A stretch of DNA of 64,000 nt from positions 7,192,001-7,256,000 of the forward strand of contig NZ_JACHMO010000001.1 in assembly GCF_014205015.1 (NCBI RefSeq), written 5' to 3'. A program made the position numbers and the translations under genes. The first letter of the stretch is position 1. Each line of letters starts with the position of its first letter. The notes under the pieces were generated by a model. That model was not told the origin of the DNA. It did no database searches and saw only the letters and a program-made list of their open reading frames with translations. Shown here in pieces: positions 36,171 through 45,506 of the stretch. This DNA comes from Saccharothrix ecbatanensis (GTDB lineage Bacteria > Actinomycetota > Actinomycetes > Mycobacteriales > Pseudonocardiaceae).

Positions 36171-36520
36171 CGGCCACCTCCGAGCGAGGGCGCCTCGGCG
36201 ACGGTGTGGAGCTCGGCGAGCACCTTGTCGATCAGGGTCATGACCTGCTGTTCGCCCTTCTCGTACATGTCGGCGGCCTGGTTGAGCGATTCGGCTTCCT
36301 TGACCATCATCTGGTTCGCGAAGTCGAGCGTCTCCCCGTAGAGGGACGCGACGCCGGTGACGATCGGCTGCAACAAGGAGAGAAGACCGGTGAAACCGGA
36401 GGTGTCGCCGCCCTTGGTGACAGCGTGCTCCTTGATCGTCATGAAGTGCTGCGCGTTGCGTGCCAGCAACTCGCCGTACCCGCGGAGCTCCGGCGGCTCC
36501 ACTTTGAACTGTTCGCCCAT
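36167..36520 (-). CDS. EspC-like type VII secretion target protein
   Basis: 117 residues, almost wholly helical: PPELRGYGELLARNAQHF at the start and a long helix ending GLLSLLQPIVTGVASLYGETL, with the C-terminal DKVLAELHTVAE. This fits the EspC/WXG-like family of ESX-associated proteins in Pseudonocardiaceae. It is the first gene of a three-gene operon, ATG 36520 with GGAGG 9 bases upstream. Its 3' end overlaps the next gene by 4 bp. Confidence 0.78.
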   Translation of the reverse strand: MGEQFKVEPPELRGYGELLARNAQHFMTIKEHAVTKGGDTSGFTGLLSLLQPIVTGVASLYGETLDFANQMMVKEAESLNQAADMYEKGEQQVMTLIDKVLAELHTVAEAPSLGGGR

Positions 36521-36587
36521 GGACGGTTCCTCCCTGTTCCAACTAGTGGAGTGGGACGGGCCGAACCGGGTTCAGGTTCCCAACGAT

Positions 36588-37367
36588 CTAAGTGCGACCT
36601 CGGCCGCCCGCTGCGCGCGAGGCCAGCCGCCGCAGCAACGAGCGCGGGACGAAACGTGAGAGCACGGTGATGGCCTTGTACTGGGCGCCCGGAATGGACA
36701 GCGGCTTGCCCGCGCGGAGGTCGGCGAGCGCGTCGTGCACCACGCGGTCCGCGTCGAGGTAGAGCAGGCCGGGCGTCCTGGACATGTCGATCTTCGCGCG
36801 CTCGTGGAACTCGGTGCGCACGAAACCCGGGCACAACGCCATCACGCGCACACCCGTGCCCGCCGTGGCCATCGCCATGCCTTCGGAGAACGCCGTCACC
36901 CACGCCTTGTCCGCGCTGTACGTCGTGCCTCGGCCAGGCAGGAAACCGGCCACGCTGGACACGTTGACCACCGCTCCGCGGCCGCGCGCCACCATGCCGG
37001 GCAGCGCGGCGCGGGTGAGTCGGAGCACGCTCGTCACGTTCACGTCGAGCTGGGACTGGAGCGCGAGCGGGTCGGCGGCGAAGAACTCGGCCGAGAGGGC
37101 GAAGCCCGCGTTGTTGACCAGCAGGTCGACCTCGCGCTTGGCCAGGAAGTCCTCGACCGCGGCACGGCCGTCCTGGCTCGCCAGGTCGGCGGGCAGCACC
37201 TCGGCGGTGATGCCGTGCGCCGCGCGCAGCTTGGCCGCCGTCTCCTCCAGCCGCTCCACCGTGCGGGCGACGAGCACCAGGTCGTGGCCCTCGGCGGCGA
37301 GGCGGCGGGCGAACGCGGCGCCGATGCCGGACGTCGCGCCCGTCACCAGGGCGGTCGGCGGCGTCAC
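36588..37367 (-). CDS. Short-chain dehydrogenase (DltE-like)
   Basis: 259 residues. Rossmann start [28 protein letters not shown], the Ser of [11 protein letters not shown] and the Tyr-Lys of TYSADKAWV are all present. The sequence is closest to the classical SDRs of the DltE/YqjQ type with unknown substrate. GTG 37367 overlaps the stop of the gene before it (GTGA). The C-terminus ends in a basic, arginine-rich helix that may bind membrane. Confidence 0.93.
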   Translation of the reverse strand: MTPPTALVTGATSGIGAAFARRLAAEGHDLVLVARTVERLEETAAKLRAAHGITAEVLPADLASQDGRAAVEDFLAKREVDLLVNNAGFALSAEFFAADPLALQSQLDVNVTSVLRLTRAALPGMVARGRGAVVNVSSVAGFLPGRGTTYSADKAWVTAFSEGMAMATAGTGVRVMALCPGFVRTEFHERAKIDMSRTPGLLYLDADRVVHDALADLRAGKPLSIPGAQYKAITVLSRFVPRSLLRRLASRAAGGRGRT

Positions 37368-38059
37368 GGCTTGCGCCCGAACTGCGGGCGGTGGACTTCG
37401 CCGCCGGTGTCCGATTCGGGGTCCACCTCGAACGGGTCGATCACGTCGGCGAGTTCGCCGAGGTCGCGCAGCAGGCGTTCCAGCCGGGCGGGGGTCGAGT
37501 TCGGCGGCGCGGCGGCCAGCACCCAGTCGTCCTCCAGCCAGACCACGGTGACGTCCCCGCCGATCTCCTCGGCGGCGTCGACCAGGTCCGGGGTGATGAG
37601 CTTGCGGGCGGCGGGCAGTTCGCTGACGAACGCGTACCGCGAGCCGACCGGGCCGAGCAGGTCGGGCATCTGGTCGCGCTGGAACGGGACGCTCGGCAGC
37701 CACAGCTCGATGACCACCGACAACGCACGCCGGCAGCGCACGCCGACCAGCACCGAGTTGACCTTGCCGCCGGTTTCGTGGTCGAGCACGTAGACCTGGC
37801 GGCGGCCGTCCGCGGTGAAGGTGGAGCCGGCGACCACGTCCTTGGCGACGCCGGTGCCGTAGTAGGCGATCGCGCCGCTCTCCCAGCGGGTGGGCAGCAC
37901 GTGGTCGGTCTCCTCGAACTGCCAGCCGCGCAACGCCGCCCATCGGCGACGTTCGCGGTTACGCGCGGTTCGTTGCGCCCGGTCGGTGGCGAGCAGGGCG
38001 AACCCCGCGACGCCCGCTACCGCGGCGACGGTGAACCAGACCCACGCCGGTATGCCCAC
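37364..38059 (-). CDS. Membrane-anchored conserved protein
   Basis: 231 residues. A single N-terminal helix ([20 protein letters not shown]) followed by a basic stretch, then a mainly beta soluble domain ([19 protein letters not shown]). It resembles in layout the protein after pyrE (32484-33173). TACTCT is six bases before GTG 38059, giving a leaderless start; a longer frame from 38089 has no support. It overlaps and probably drives the SDR gene. Confidence 0.8.
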   Translation of the reverse strand: MGIPAWVWFTVAAVAGVAGFALLATDRAQRTARNRERRRWAALRGWQFEETDHVLPTRWESGAIAYYGTGVAKDVVAGSTFTADGRRQVYVLDHETGGKVNSVLVGVRCRRALSVVIELWLPSVPFQRDQMPDLLGPVGSRYAFVSELPAARKLITPDLVDAAEEIGGDVTVVWLEDDWVLAAAPPNSTPARLERLLRDLGELADVIDPFEVDPESDTGGEVHRPQFGRKP

Positions 38060-38096
38060 GGTGCGAGAGTAGCGGGCTGCGGGGAACAAACGAAGA

Positions 38097-39173
38097 TCAC
38101 TTGGGGCGTGGTTCGCGCAAACGGATCAAGCTGTTACCCGGATCGCGGAGGTCTGCCGGCGACGTCAGGGCGTGCCTCAGTTGTCCACAGGCCCGAACCT
38201 TGTCCACAGGGCAGCCCCGGACAGCTCGGGCGTGTCGGCCCCGCATGGCAGTGGTCAGCTTCTCGGCGTTCCATGCGACTTCGGCGGCGTGGCCGATGTC
38301 GCGGGAAGCGTTGTGGTCGGCGTTCGCGGTGTGGCCGCAGCGTCGGCAGGCGAACACGGCCTGGTGGGGCCGGTTACCGCGTCCGGTGCGTTGCGCGGTC
38401 GTGACGAGCTGCTTGGACAGGACATGGTTGACGTCGGTGGCGAAGCGCGCCTCCCGACGACGGAGGCGTTTGAGGGCACGGCGTGCGGAGGTGGTGCGTT
38501 TGGCCTGCAACTTGCGCCGCAATGCCCGCATCCCGGCCCGATGGCGGTTGAGGCGGCGTCCGGCCGCGCGAACCTCGTCGGCGGTGGTGGTGATGTTGAC
38601 GATGCCCAGGTCGACACCGAGCCACCCGGCCGGCTCCGACAGCTCCGGTTCCGGCACGTCGATCGTGGCGATCAGGAACCACATGCCGTCCCGGAACACC
38701 TGGTCGGACTAGCCCCGCCGATGCTCGCGCAGCAGATCCAGGTGGTCGCCTCGGCCGGTGAACCGCACGCCCTTCAGGCGTCCACACACGGTCCAGATCG
38801 ACACCGTGCGCTCGTCGTGGTCCCACGACAGGCAGCGGTCGTCGAACGCCTGGGCCGCATCCGGTCGGAACCGGACCGGCGCCGACCCGGCCTTGACCCG
38901 CCGCGCGATCCCTCCGGGCCGAGGTTGCCGGCCCGGAGATTGCCGGTCAGCGTGGTGTAGGCGTCGGCAACCTTGCGGATCACGTGCAGCGCCGGCTGCG
39001 CGGACAACCCGAACTCCGCTTTCACCTGCGCGTAGAGCAGCTTCTGCAAGCCACGGCGCGAGTACACGTCGCGTTCGCGGGCGAGTACCGACACCCGGTC
39101 GGCCGCCGCATTCGCCGCGTGGAGGGCGGACGTCAGCGCCGCCGTCTGGTCCGGCGTCGGCAGCAGCCGCGCT
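38097..39173 (-). pseudogene. tnpB: tnpB remnant
   Basis: Reading from 39173: ARLLPTPDQTAALTSALHAA is the family N-terminus without its start. The frame shifts near 38930 (after AYTTLTGNLRAGNLG). The new frame continues with PVRFRPDAAQAFDDRCLSW and TVSIWTVCGRLKGVRF, then meets a TAG at 38709-38711 inside LLREHRRG-stop-SDQVFRDG, where GAG (Glu) is usual. It goes on with RuvC-I (WLGVDLGIVNI, Asp kept). RuvC-II with its Glu and the first zinc Cys pair are deleted, while CRRCGHTANADHNASRDI survives. It cannot encode an active nuclease. Two DnaA boxes lie in its 3' part. Confidence 0.88.
38181..38208. other. Two DnaA-box sequences, 19 bp apart
   Basis: Perfect TTGTCCACA at 38181-38189 and 38200-38208, same direction, inside the tnpB remnant (opposite strand to its coding sense). 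Confidence 0.6.
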
Positions 39174-39495
39174 CACCGACACGCTCCTCACGCGATGTGA
39201 GGTGATCATGCTCGAGGTGTGCGCCGGGTTCGACGCCGAGCTGCGCGAGTTCAACGGCGAGACCGACCACGTGCACCTCCTCGTCCAATACCCGCCCAGC
39301 GTCGCGCTGTCCCGCCTGGTCAACAGCCTCAAAGGCGTCTCCGGCCACCACCTGCGCCGCGAGTACCCCGACCACATCCGGCAGTACCTAGGGGGCAACC
39401 ACGTCTGGTCGCCCTCCTACTTCGCCACCTCCTGCGCAGGTGCACCACCCGACATCGTCAAGCACTACATCCAGCGACAGAAACGACCGGACTGA
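39163..39495 (+). pseudogene. tnpA: tnpA (Y1 transposase) remnant, 5'-truncated
   Basis: The last ~105 residues of an IS200-type transposase remain: LTDTLLTRCEVIMLEVCAGF, the HUH motif in GETDHVHLLVQYPPS, LVNSLKGVSG, and WSPSYFATSC; the catalytic Tyr sits in VKHYIQRQ. The first ~50 residues (with the family's KYRRPVF-type strand) are deleted, so no start codon remains. Confidence 0.88.
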
Positions 39496-39540
39496 AACCT
39501 GCCTGCAACGACAGGACCGCAACCACCGGATCGCATTCCT

Positions 39541-39560
39541 CCCGGCCGTGAACGGCCGGG
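39541..39560. other. Element-end hairpin
   Basis: CCCGGCCG and CGGCCGGG (8 bp) flank TGAA; flanked further by ATCGCA and TGCGAT that can extend the structure. Typical of IS200/IS605 ends. Confidence 0.65.
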
Positions 39561-39754
39561 ATCCCTGCGATTAGCGCGTTGAAAACAGGGGCCCTCCGCG
39601 GGGGACGCCTGCGAAGCGGACTTGCGGCCTGGGGCAGATCACTCGCCCGCTCGACCCGGGCCGCGTCGACTCGCCCCGCTCAACCTGGCCCGCTCACCAC
39701 GCCCGCCGTTGCCTGCCGACGCCGGCGAGCTCGGCACACCGGACCACCGCAGAG

Positions 39755-40399
39755 CTAAGCCAGGCGGCGCGCGAAGAGCATCGCGCTCGGTTTGCTCTCG
39801 TCCGGGTCGAGCAACGTCTGCGCCTCGACCACGAACCCGGCCTCACGCAGCCAGGCCCCCACCCGTTCAGGCCGCCGACGGTGGATGTAGACGTTCATCG
39901 GATGACCGCCGTAGCCCTCCGTCTTCAGGTGTGACGCGTCCCCGACGTGGAAGCCGAGCAGCAGCGGCCCGCCAGGACGAAGCACCCGCCGGAAGTGCGC
40001 GAACACCCCCGGAACCTCCTCGTCCGGCACGTGGATCAGCGACCACCACGCGAGCAGCCCGGCGACCGACCCGTCGGCGAGGTCCAGGTCCGTCATCGAC
40101 CCGACCTCGAACCGCACGCCGGGGTGGTCACGCCGAGCCGCCTCGACCATGCCCGGCGACAAGTCGACACCGAAGGCGTCGGCCCCCAGCCCGCGCAGGT
40201 GCGCGGTGACGTGCCCGGGGCCGCAGCCGACGTCCGCCACCGGCCCACCACCCGCCGCTGCCACCGTGTCCGCGAACAACGCCAGAGCCGACATCAAGTG
40301 CGGGTACTTGGCCAAGCCGTCGCGCAGCATGTCCGCATAGCTCTCCGCGACCGTGTCGTACGAGGTCCTGGTGTCGGCCAACCAGCCGTCAACGCTCAT
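39755..40399 (-). CDS. Class I SAM-dependent methyltransferase
   Basis: 214 residues. Motif I is VADVGCGPGHVTAHL (near residue 55), with FGVDLSPGMVEAAR (acidic residue at the end of beta 2) and GSMTDLDLADGSVAGLLAWW after it; FRRVLRPGGPLLLGF is motif III. A small-molecule methyltransferase of unknown substrate. TACGGT is 7 bases before ATG 40399 on the minus strand, which makes this start likelier than an upstream ATG and suggests leaderless transcription. Confidence 0.92.
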   Translation of the reverse strand: MSVDGWLADTRTSYDTVAESYADMLRDGLAKYPHLMSALALFADTVAAAGGGPVADVGCGPGHVTAHLRGLGADAFGVDLSPGMVEAARRDHPGVRFEVGSMTDLDLADGSVAGLLAWWSLIHVPDEEVPGVFAHFRRVLRPGGPLLLGFHVGDASHLKTEGYGGHPMNVYIHRRRPERVGAWLREAGFVVEAQTLLDPDESKPSAMLFARRLA

Positions 40400-40424
40400 G
40401 GCCGACACCGTATTCACCCCGACA

Positions 40425-43007
40425 TCACGCCCTGCCGACGATCAGGCCCGACTGGTCGTCCAGCACGTCGACCCGCACCGTGTCACCGTCCCGCACGTCC
40501 CCGGCCAGCAGTTCCTTCGCCAGCTGATCACCGATGGACGACTGCACCAGCCGCCGCAACGGCCGAGCCCCGTACACCGGGTCGAAGCCGTTCAACGCCA
40601 GCCACTCACGCGCGGCGGGGGTGACTTCCAGGGTCAGGCGACGTTGCGCAAGACGACGGGCGAGGCGTTCGACCTGGATCTCCACGATCGAGGTCAGCTC
40701 CTCGGTGGCCAGCGAGTGGAACACCACCACGTCGTCCAACCTGTTCAGGAACTCCGGCTTGAAGTGCGTCCGGACCACCGACATGACCGCGTCACTGCGC
40801 TGCCGCTCGTTCAGGTTGGCGTCGGCGATGACGTGCGACCCGAGGTTCGACGTCAGCACCAGGATGGTGTTGCGGAAGTCGACCGTGCGACCCTGGCCGT
40901 CGGTGAGCCTCCCGTCGTCCAACACCTGGAGCAGCACGTCGAACACGTCCGGGTGGGCCTTCTCGACCTCGTCCAGCAGCACGACCGAGTAAGGCCGGCG
41001 GCGCACGGACTCGGTGAGCTGACCGCCCTGGTCGTACCCGACGTAACCGGGGGGCGCGCCGACGAGCCGGGCCACCGAGTGCTTCTCGGAGTACTCGCTC
41101 ATGTCGATCCGGATCATCGCCCGCTCGTCGTCGAACAGGAACTCCGCCAGCGCCTTGGCCAGCTCCGTCTTGCCGACGCCGGTCGGTCCGAGGAACAGGA
41201 ACGAGCCGGTCGGCCGGTCCGGGTCCGCCACGCCCGCACGGGTCCGCCGGACCGCGTCCGACACCACCCGGACCGCCTCGGCCTGGCCGACCACGCGCTT
41301 GGCCAGCTCGTCCTCCATGCGCAGCAGCTTCGCCGTCTCGCCTTCGAGCAGCCGACCCGCCGGAATGCCCGTCCACGCGGAGACCACGTCGGCCACGTCG
41401 TCCGGGCCGACCTCCTCCTTCAGCATCACGGCGGCGCCCTGCGTGGTGCGGGTGGCCGCCTCCAGCTCCTTCTCCAACGCCGGGATGCGCCCGTACCGCA
41501 GCTCGGCGGCCCGGCCCAGGTCACCGTCCCGCTCGGCCCGCTCCGACTCGCCGCGCAGCTGCTCCAGCTGCTCCTTGAGGTCGCGGACCTTCTCGATCGA
41601 GCCCTTCTCGTTCTGCCAGCGGGCGGTCAGCCCGGCCAGCGTCTCGCGCTGCTCGGCCAGCTCGGCTCGCAGCGCGGCGAGGCGTTCCACCGAGGGCGCG
41701 TCCGACTCCTTGGCCAGCGCCATCTCCTCGATCTCCAGCCGGCGCACCGCGCGTTCGACCTCGTCGATCTCGACCGGCCGGGAGTCGATCTCCATGCGCA
41801 GCCGGGACGCCGACTCGTCCACCAGGTCGATCGCCTTGTCGGGGAGGAAGCGGGCGGTGATGTACCGGTCGGAGAGGGTGGCGGCGGCGACCAGGGCGGC
41901 GTCGGTGATGCGCACGCCGTGGTGCACCTCGTACCGGTCCTTGAGGCCGCGCAGGATGCCGATGGTGTCCTCGACGGACGGCTCGCCGACGAAGACCTGC
42001 TGGAAGCGGCGTTCCAGGGCGGCGTCCTTCTCGATGTGCTCGCGGTACTCGTCCAACGTGGTCGCGCCGACCATCCGCAGCTCGCCGCGGGCCAGCATCG
42101 GCTTGATCATGTTGCCCGCGTCCATGGCGGACTCGCCCGTAGCGCCCGCGCCGACGATCGTGTGCAGCTCGTCGATGAACGTGACGACCTGGCCGGCGGA
42201 GTCGGTGATCTCCTTCAGCACGGCCTTCAGCCGCTCCTCGAACTCGCCCCGGTACTTCGCGCCCGCCACCATCGAGCCGAGGTCGAGCGCGACGACCTTC
42301 TTGCCGCGGAGGCTCTCGGGCACGTCGCCGGCGATGATCCGCTGGGCCAGGCCCTCGACGATGGCCGTCTTGCCCACGCCGGGCTCGCCGATCAGGACCG
42401 GGTTGTTCTTCGTGCGACGGGACAGGACCTGCACGACGCGGCGGATCTCGGTGTTCCGGCCGATGACCGGGTCCAGCTCGCCCTTGCGGGCGCGTTCGGT
42501 CAGGTCGACGCCGTACTTCTCCAACGCCTTGTAGGTGCCCTCCGGATCCGGGCTGGTGACGCGGGCCGAGCCGCGGACCTTGCCGAACGCCTCCTTGAGG
42601 GATTCGGGGGTCGCGCCGTGGCGACGCAGCAGGTCGGCGACCTGGCCGCCGTGGTGGGAGAGGCCGACGAGCAGGTGCTCGGTGGACACGTACTCGTCAC
42701 CCATCTCAGTGGCGAGTTCCTGCGCCTTGCCCAGCACCCGGGCCGCCTCGCGGGAGAACTGGGGCGCGGACACGGAGGAGCCGCTGGCCGCGGGCAGGCC
42801 CCTGGAGATCTGGTCGAGTTCCTTGTGCACCTGCGTCGGGTCCGCGCCGACGGCGGACAGGAGGGGCGCGGTCAGGCCGTCGCCCTGGGCCAGGAGGGCG
42901 CCGAGGAGGTGGACCGGGCCGACGTCGGGATTGCCCGCGATGGTCGCCGCCTGCACGGCGGCGGACACGGCCTGCTGGGTCTTCGTGGTCGGGTTGAAAG
43001 CGTCCAT
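40425..43007 (-). CDS. clpB: ATP-dependent disaggregase ClpB
   Basis: 860 residues. Clp N-domain (1-~145), first AAA+ domain with [14 protein letters not shown], the long coiled middle domain (~400-530, absent in ClpA/ClpC) and second AAA+ domain with [14 protein letters not shown] and [11 protein letters not shown]. ClpB works with DnaK to dissolve protein aggregates in the cytosol. ATG 43007. A HAIR operator (43085-43105) 78-98 bp before the start predicts repression by HspR, encoded at 46303-46728. Confidence 0.98.
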   Translation of the reverse strand: MDAFNPTTKTQQAVSAAVQAATIAGNPDVGPVHLLGALLAQGDGLTAPLLSAVGADPTQVHKELDQISRGLPAASGSSVSAPQFSREAARVLGKAQELATEMGDEYVSTEHLLVGLSHHGGQVADLLRRHGATPESLKEAFGKVRGSARVTSPDPEGTYKALEKYGVDLTERARKGELDPVIGRNTEIRRVVQVLSRRTKNNPVLIGEPGVGKTAIVEGLAQRIIAGDVPESLRGKKVVALDLGSMVAGAKYRGEFEERLKAVLKEITDSAGQVVTFIDELHTIVGAGATGESAMDAGNMIKPMLARGELRMVGATTLDEYREHIEKDAALERRFQQVFVGEPSVEDTIGILRGLKDRYEVHHGVRITDAALVAAATLSDRYITARFLPDKAIDLVDESASRLRMEIDSRPVEIDEVERAVRRLEIEEMALAKESDAPSVERLAALRAELAEQRETLAGLTARWQNEKGSIEKVRDLKEQLEQLRGESERAERDGDLGRAAELRYGRIPALEKELEAATRTTQGAAVMLKEEVGPDDVADVVSAWTGIPAGRLLEGETAKLLRMEDELAKRVVGQAEAVRVVSDAVRRTRAGVADPDRPTGSFLFLGPTGVGKTELAKALAEFLFDDERAMIRIDMSEYSEKHSVARLVGAPPGYVGYDQGGQLTESVRRRPYSVVLLDEVEKAHPDVFDVLLQVLDDGRLTDGQGRTVDFRNTILVLTSNLGSHVIADANLNERQRSDAVMSVVRTHFKPEFLNRLDDVVVFHSLATEELTSIVEIQVERLARRLAQRRLTLEVTPAAREWLALNGFDPVYGARPLRRLVQSSIGDQLAKELLAGDVRDGDTVRVDVLDDQSGLIVGRA

Positions 43008-43084
43008 TCCTCACCTCGGTCGGTGTTCGTGCGCGCGTTGGCCAGCGTTCCGCACCAGCCGTCATCCCGCTCAACGTCAGAAAA

Positions 43085-43105
43085 GTTGAGTCAGTTCCGC
43101 TCAAC
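43085..43105. promoter_or_regulatory. HAIR operator (HspR) of clpB
   Basis: GTTGAGT-N7-GCTCAAC fits the HspR-associated inverted repeat CTTGAGT-N7-ACTCAAG with matching half-site core TTGAG/CTCAA and exact 7-nt spacing. A further CTCAAC (43070-43075) lies beside it. Confidence 0.8.
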
Positions 43106-43203
43106 CTAGTGGAAGTGTGTGGTGTGGGCCACGGCCCGGCGCGGCGTGACGGCGGCCGTGAAACTCGGGTGCAGCCGAGAGGTCCGCACATGAGGATCTG
43201 GGC

Positions 43204-43584
43204 ATGAGTTCCCTCGTGCACCACATCACGGTCGACTGCAAGGACGCTTACGCGCTGGCGCAGTTCTGGAGCCAGGTCACCGGGCAGCCGGTGAGCGACG
43301 AAGACCAGCCGGGTGACCCCGAAGCGCTCGTCGAACTGCCGGAAGGGCCGGGACTGCTGTTCATCCAGGTCCCGGAGGGCAAGACGGTCAAGAACCGGGT
43401 CCACCTCGACCTCCGTCCCGACATCGCTCGGGATGCCGAAGTGGAGCGGCTGCTCGGGATCGGGGCGACGTTGGTCGACGACCAGCGCCGGCCGAACGGT
43501 CGCGGGTGGGTCGTGCTGGCCGATCCGGAGGGCAACGAGTTCTGCGTCGAAGTCAGCGCAGCGGAGCGTGCCGCACTCTCCTGA
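43204..43584 (+). CDS. VOC-family (glyoxalase-like) protein
   Basis: 126 residues, two beta-alpha-beta-beta-beta units: VHHITVDCKDAYALAQFWSQ at the start and RGWVVLADPEGNEFCVE at the end, the metal-site His and Glu being in these blocks. Function in this subgroup is unknown (often resistance or lactoylglutathione-like). ATG 43204 follows GAGGATCTGGGC. It is divergent from clpB. Confidence 0.9.
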   Translation: MSSLVHHITVDCKDAYALAQFWSQVTGQPVSDEDQPGDPEALVELPEGPGLLFIQVPEGKTVKNRVHLDLRPDIARDAEVERLLGIGATLVDDQRRPNGRGWVVLADPEGNEFCVEVSAAERAALS

Positions 43585-44064
43585 CGCCGTCACCCACATG
43601 TCGCAGCGGGTTGTCCACACCTGTGCCTGAGTTGTCCACAATTCGCAGGTGAGCATCCACAGGCCGGTGCGGCAACCCGCACTTGCGCGGTCCGCCGGCC
43701 GCCACTGGGGTGAACGTCCCGCCCGTCGCGCTCACCGGCGGGCGGAGCGTCTCAACCGGCCGTCTCAGCTGGACGCTGGGAGCGATCCCGGACACGGTCG
43801 CGTGCGCAGTCGTGCGCGTTGCGTGGGCAAGCCGTTCACCTGGGAGTGGGCGATGAGCAGCGCATTAGGTATACGTGGAGGGGAATGTCCACCCTTTCGC
43901 CGGAGCCGTGCGTAACCCGCTGTAACCGCACTGCACTCGAAGGTGGCATCAAGGAACCGACCGGCCAGTTGGCGGGTTAGTGTCGCCTCGTCGGGGATGG
44001 AAGCTTGACGAGGACGTAGCGCCCTTGCTGGCGCCGCCAGAAACGTGGAGACTGCGCCCGGACC
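43585..44064. other. 480-bp gap; contains two DnaA boxes, no clear gene
   Basis: Perfect DnaA-box sequences TTGTCCACA occur at 43611-43619 and 43632-43640, same orientation, 21 bp apart (two helical turns). The remainder has no reading frame with family features; a short frame at 43649-43915 is arginine-rich and has no ribosome site. The last 150 bp should hold the flavohemoprotein promoter. Confidence 0.6.
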
Positions 44065-45240
44065 ATGACTGCGAACGCTGTGTTGAGCCCCATCCCAAGC
44101 CCCCCACACCGAGAACCTCCTCCTGGTGTCACCGCTATGGTGCGGATGATCCGGGAGAGCTTCGCGGTGGTGGAGCCGCGCCAGGACGAAGTCGCGAAGT
44201 TCTTCTACGGCATGCTCTTCAGTCTCGCGCCGGCGACCCGTGAAATGTTCCCCGCGAACATGGAGGTCCAGCGCAGCCGACTGCTGCGCGCCCTGGTCCA
44301 CGTCGTGCAGATGGTGGACCGCCCGGACGACCTGATCCCGTTCCTCCGCCAACTCGGGCGTGACCACCGCAAGTTCGGTGTCGTCAACGTGCACTACGAG
44401 TCGGTCGGCATGGCGCTGCTGTCGGCGGTCAAGAAGTTCGCCGGACCGGCGTGGACGCCGCAGGTCGAGATGGCCTGGGCCGAGGCGTACACGATCATGG
44501 CGCGGGCCATGCAGGAGGCCGCGGCCGCCGACGACGGGCCTGCGTACTGGCACGCGACCGTGCTGGAGCACCAGCGGGTGAGCTGGGACCTGGCCGTCGT
44601 GCGGTTGCAGCCCGATCACCCGGTCGGGTACCAGGCCGGTCAGTACGTCAGCGTGGAGACGCCGCAGCGCGCGCGGCTGTGGCGGTACTACTCGCCCGCC
44701 AACGCGCCGCGCGACGACGGCATCATCGAGTTCCACATCCGTTCGGTCGAGGGCGGGTGGGTGAGCCGGTCGATCGTCGGGCACACGCAGCCCGGTGACG
44801 TGTGGCGCATCGGTCCGCCGATGGGCCGCCTGAGCGTCGACCGCAAGAGCGGGCGGGACGTGCTGATGGTCGCCGGTGGGACCGGTGTGGCGCCGATGCA
44901 CGCGATCATCGACGAGATGGCGCAGTGGGGCGAGAACCCGCGCGTGCACCTGTTCATGGGTGGGCGGACGCGGGAGGACCTGTACGACTTGGACAACCTC
45001 CAGCGGTTCGCCATGACCAACCCGTGGCTGACCGTCGTGCCGGTGCTGGAGTCGGATCCGGGTGCGCGCGGTGTCGAGCAGGGCACGCTGGCCGACGTGG
45101 TCACGCGGTACGGGGCGTGGGAGGAACGGGACGTGCTGGTGTGCGGCTCGCCGTCGATGATCCGGGCGACCGTGTCGCGGATGCTCGTCGCCGGGACGCC
45201 ACTGGACCGGATCAAGTACGACCCCTTCACCCTGGACTGA
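44065..45240 (+). CDS. Flavohemoprotein-like globin-reductase
   Basis: 391 residues. The globin domain (~20-155) has the proximal His101 in LGRDHRKFGVV; the FAD domain begins near 160 with GQYVSVETP and the RYYSPAN motif (Arg-x-Tyr-Ser); the NAD domain has VAGGTGVAPMHAII and VCGSPSMI. Flavohemoproteins oxidise NO to nitrate or reduce oxygen with NADH. From memory, a similar gene lies next to clpB in mycobacteria. ATG 44065; the first ~20 residues are flexible. Confidence 0.92.
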   Translation: MTANAVLSPIPSPPHREPPPGVTAMVRMIRESFAVVEPRQDEVAKFFYGMLFSLAPATREMFPANMEVQRSRLLRALVHVVQMVDRPDDLIPFLRQLGRDHRKFGVVNVHYESVGMALLSAVKKFAGPAWTPQVEMAWAEAYTIMARAMQEAAAADDGPAYWHATVLEHQRVSWDLAVVRLQPDHPVGYQAGQYVSVETPQRARLWRYYSPANAPRDDGIIEFHIRSVEGGWVSRSIVGHTQPGDVWRIGPPMGRLSVDRKSGRDVLMVAGGTGVAPMHAIIDEMAQWGENPRVHLFMGGRTREDLYDLDNLQRFAMTNPWLTVVPVLESDPGARGVEQGTLADVVTRYGAWEERDVLVCGSPSMIRATVSRMLVAGTPLDRIKYDPFTLD

Positions 45241-45337
45241 CCCGCTAGCACCGGTTCACGCGCCCGTCGCGCCGATTCGCGCCAGTTCACCTGGTCGCGT
45301 CGGTTCGAGCCGTGCCTGCGCGCCGGTAGGCGCACGC

Positions 45338-45409
45338 GGTTCACGCGTGGGTTCTCGCGGTTCACGCGTGGGTTCTCGCGGTTCACGCGTGGGTTCTCGC
45401 GGTTCACGC
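45338..45409. repeat. Three and a half tandem 21-bp units
   Basis: Units of GGTTCACGCGTGGGTTCTCGC start at 45338, 45359 and 45380 and are identical; a partial fourth begins at 45401. They lie in the 266-bp gap between the flavohemoprotein and the hydrolase, which also has GGTCAGGCGC repeats after 45450. Opposite-strand frames read as a 7-residue repeat, without other coding evidence. Confidence 0.9.
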
Positions 45410-45506
45410 CGTCCGTCGCGCCGGTTCACGCACGCGGTTCAGGTCCGCCGGGGGTCAGGTCTGCAGGGTCAGGCGCGCAGGGTCAGGCGCGGTCAGGCGC
45501 GCGGAG

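Larger units (their letters stand above)
38097..39560. mobile_element. Decayed IS200/IS605 element with divergent tnpB and tnpA
   Basis: Two transposase remnants point away from each other: tnpB on minus (38097-39173) and tnpA on plus (39163-39495), followed by an 8-bp hairpin (39541-39560) typical of element ends. A deletion has joined the two genes at their 5' ends, removing both start codons and about 50 codons of tnpA. Left end not found. Unrelated in sequence detail to the intact element at 950-2290. Confidence 0.8.

Noticed and set aside
43649..43915. 88-codon frame between VOC and flavohemoprotein genes
   Set aside because: Arginine-rich shadow-like composition and no ribosome site.
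43585..44064. Replication origin
   Set aside because: Only two DnaA boxes, no AT-rich unwinding region and no dnaA or dnaN nearby.
44688..45407. Long minus-strand frame with a 7-residue repeat at its start
   Set aside because: It is the 21-bp DNA repeat read in frame and then runs antisense through the flavohemoprotein gene; no ribosome site or family.
45338..45409. Possible CRISPR array
   Set aside because: Repeats are directly adjacent without spacers and there are no cas genes.
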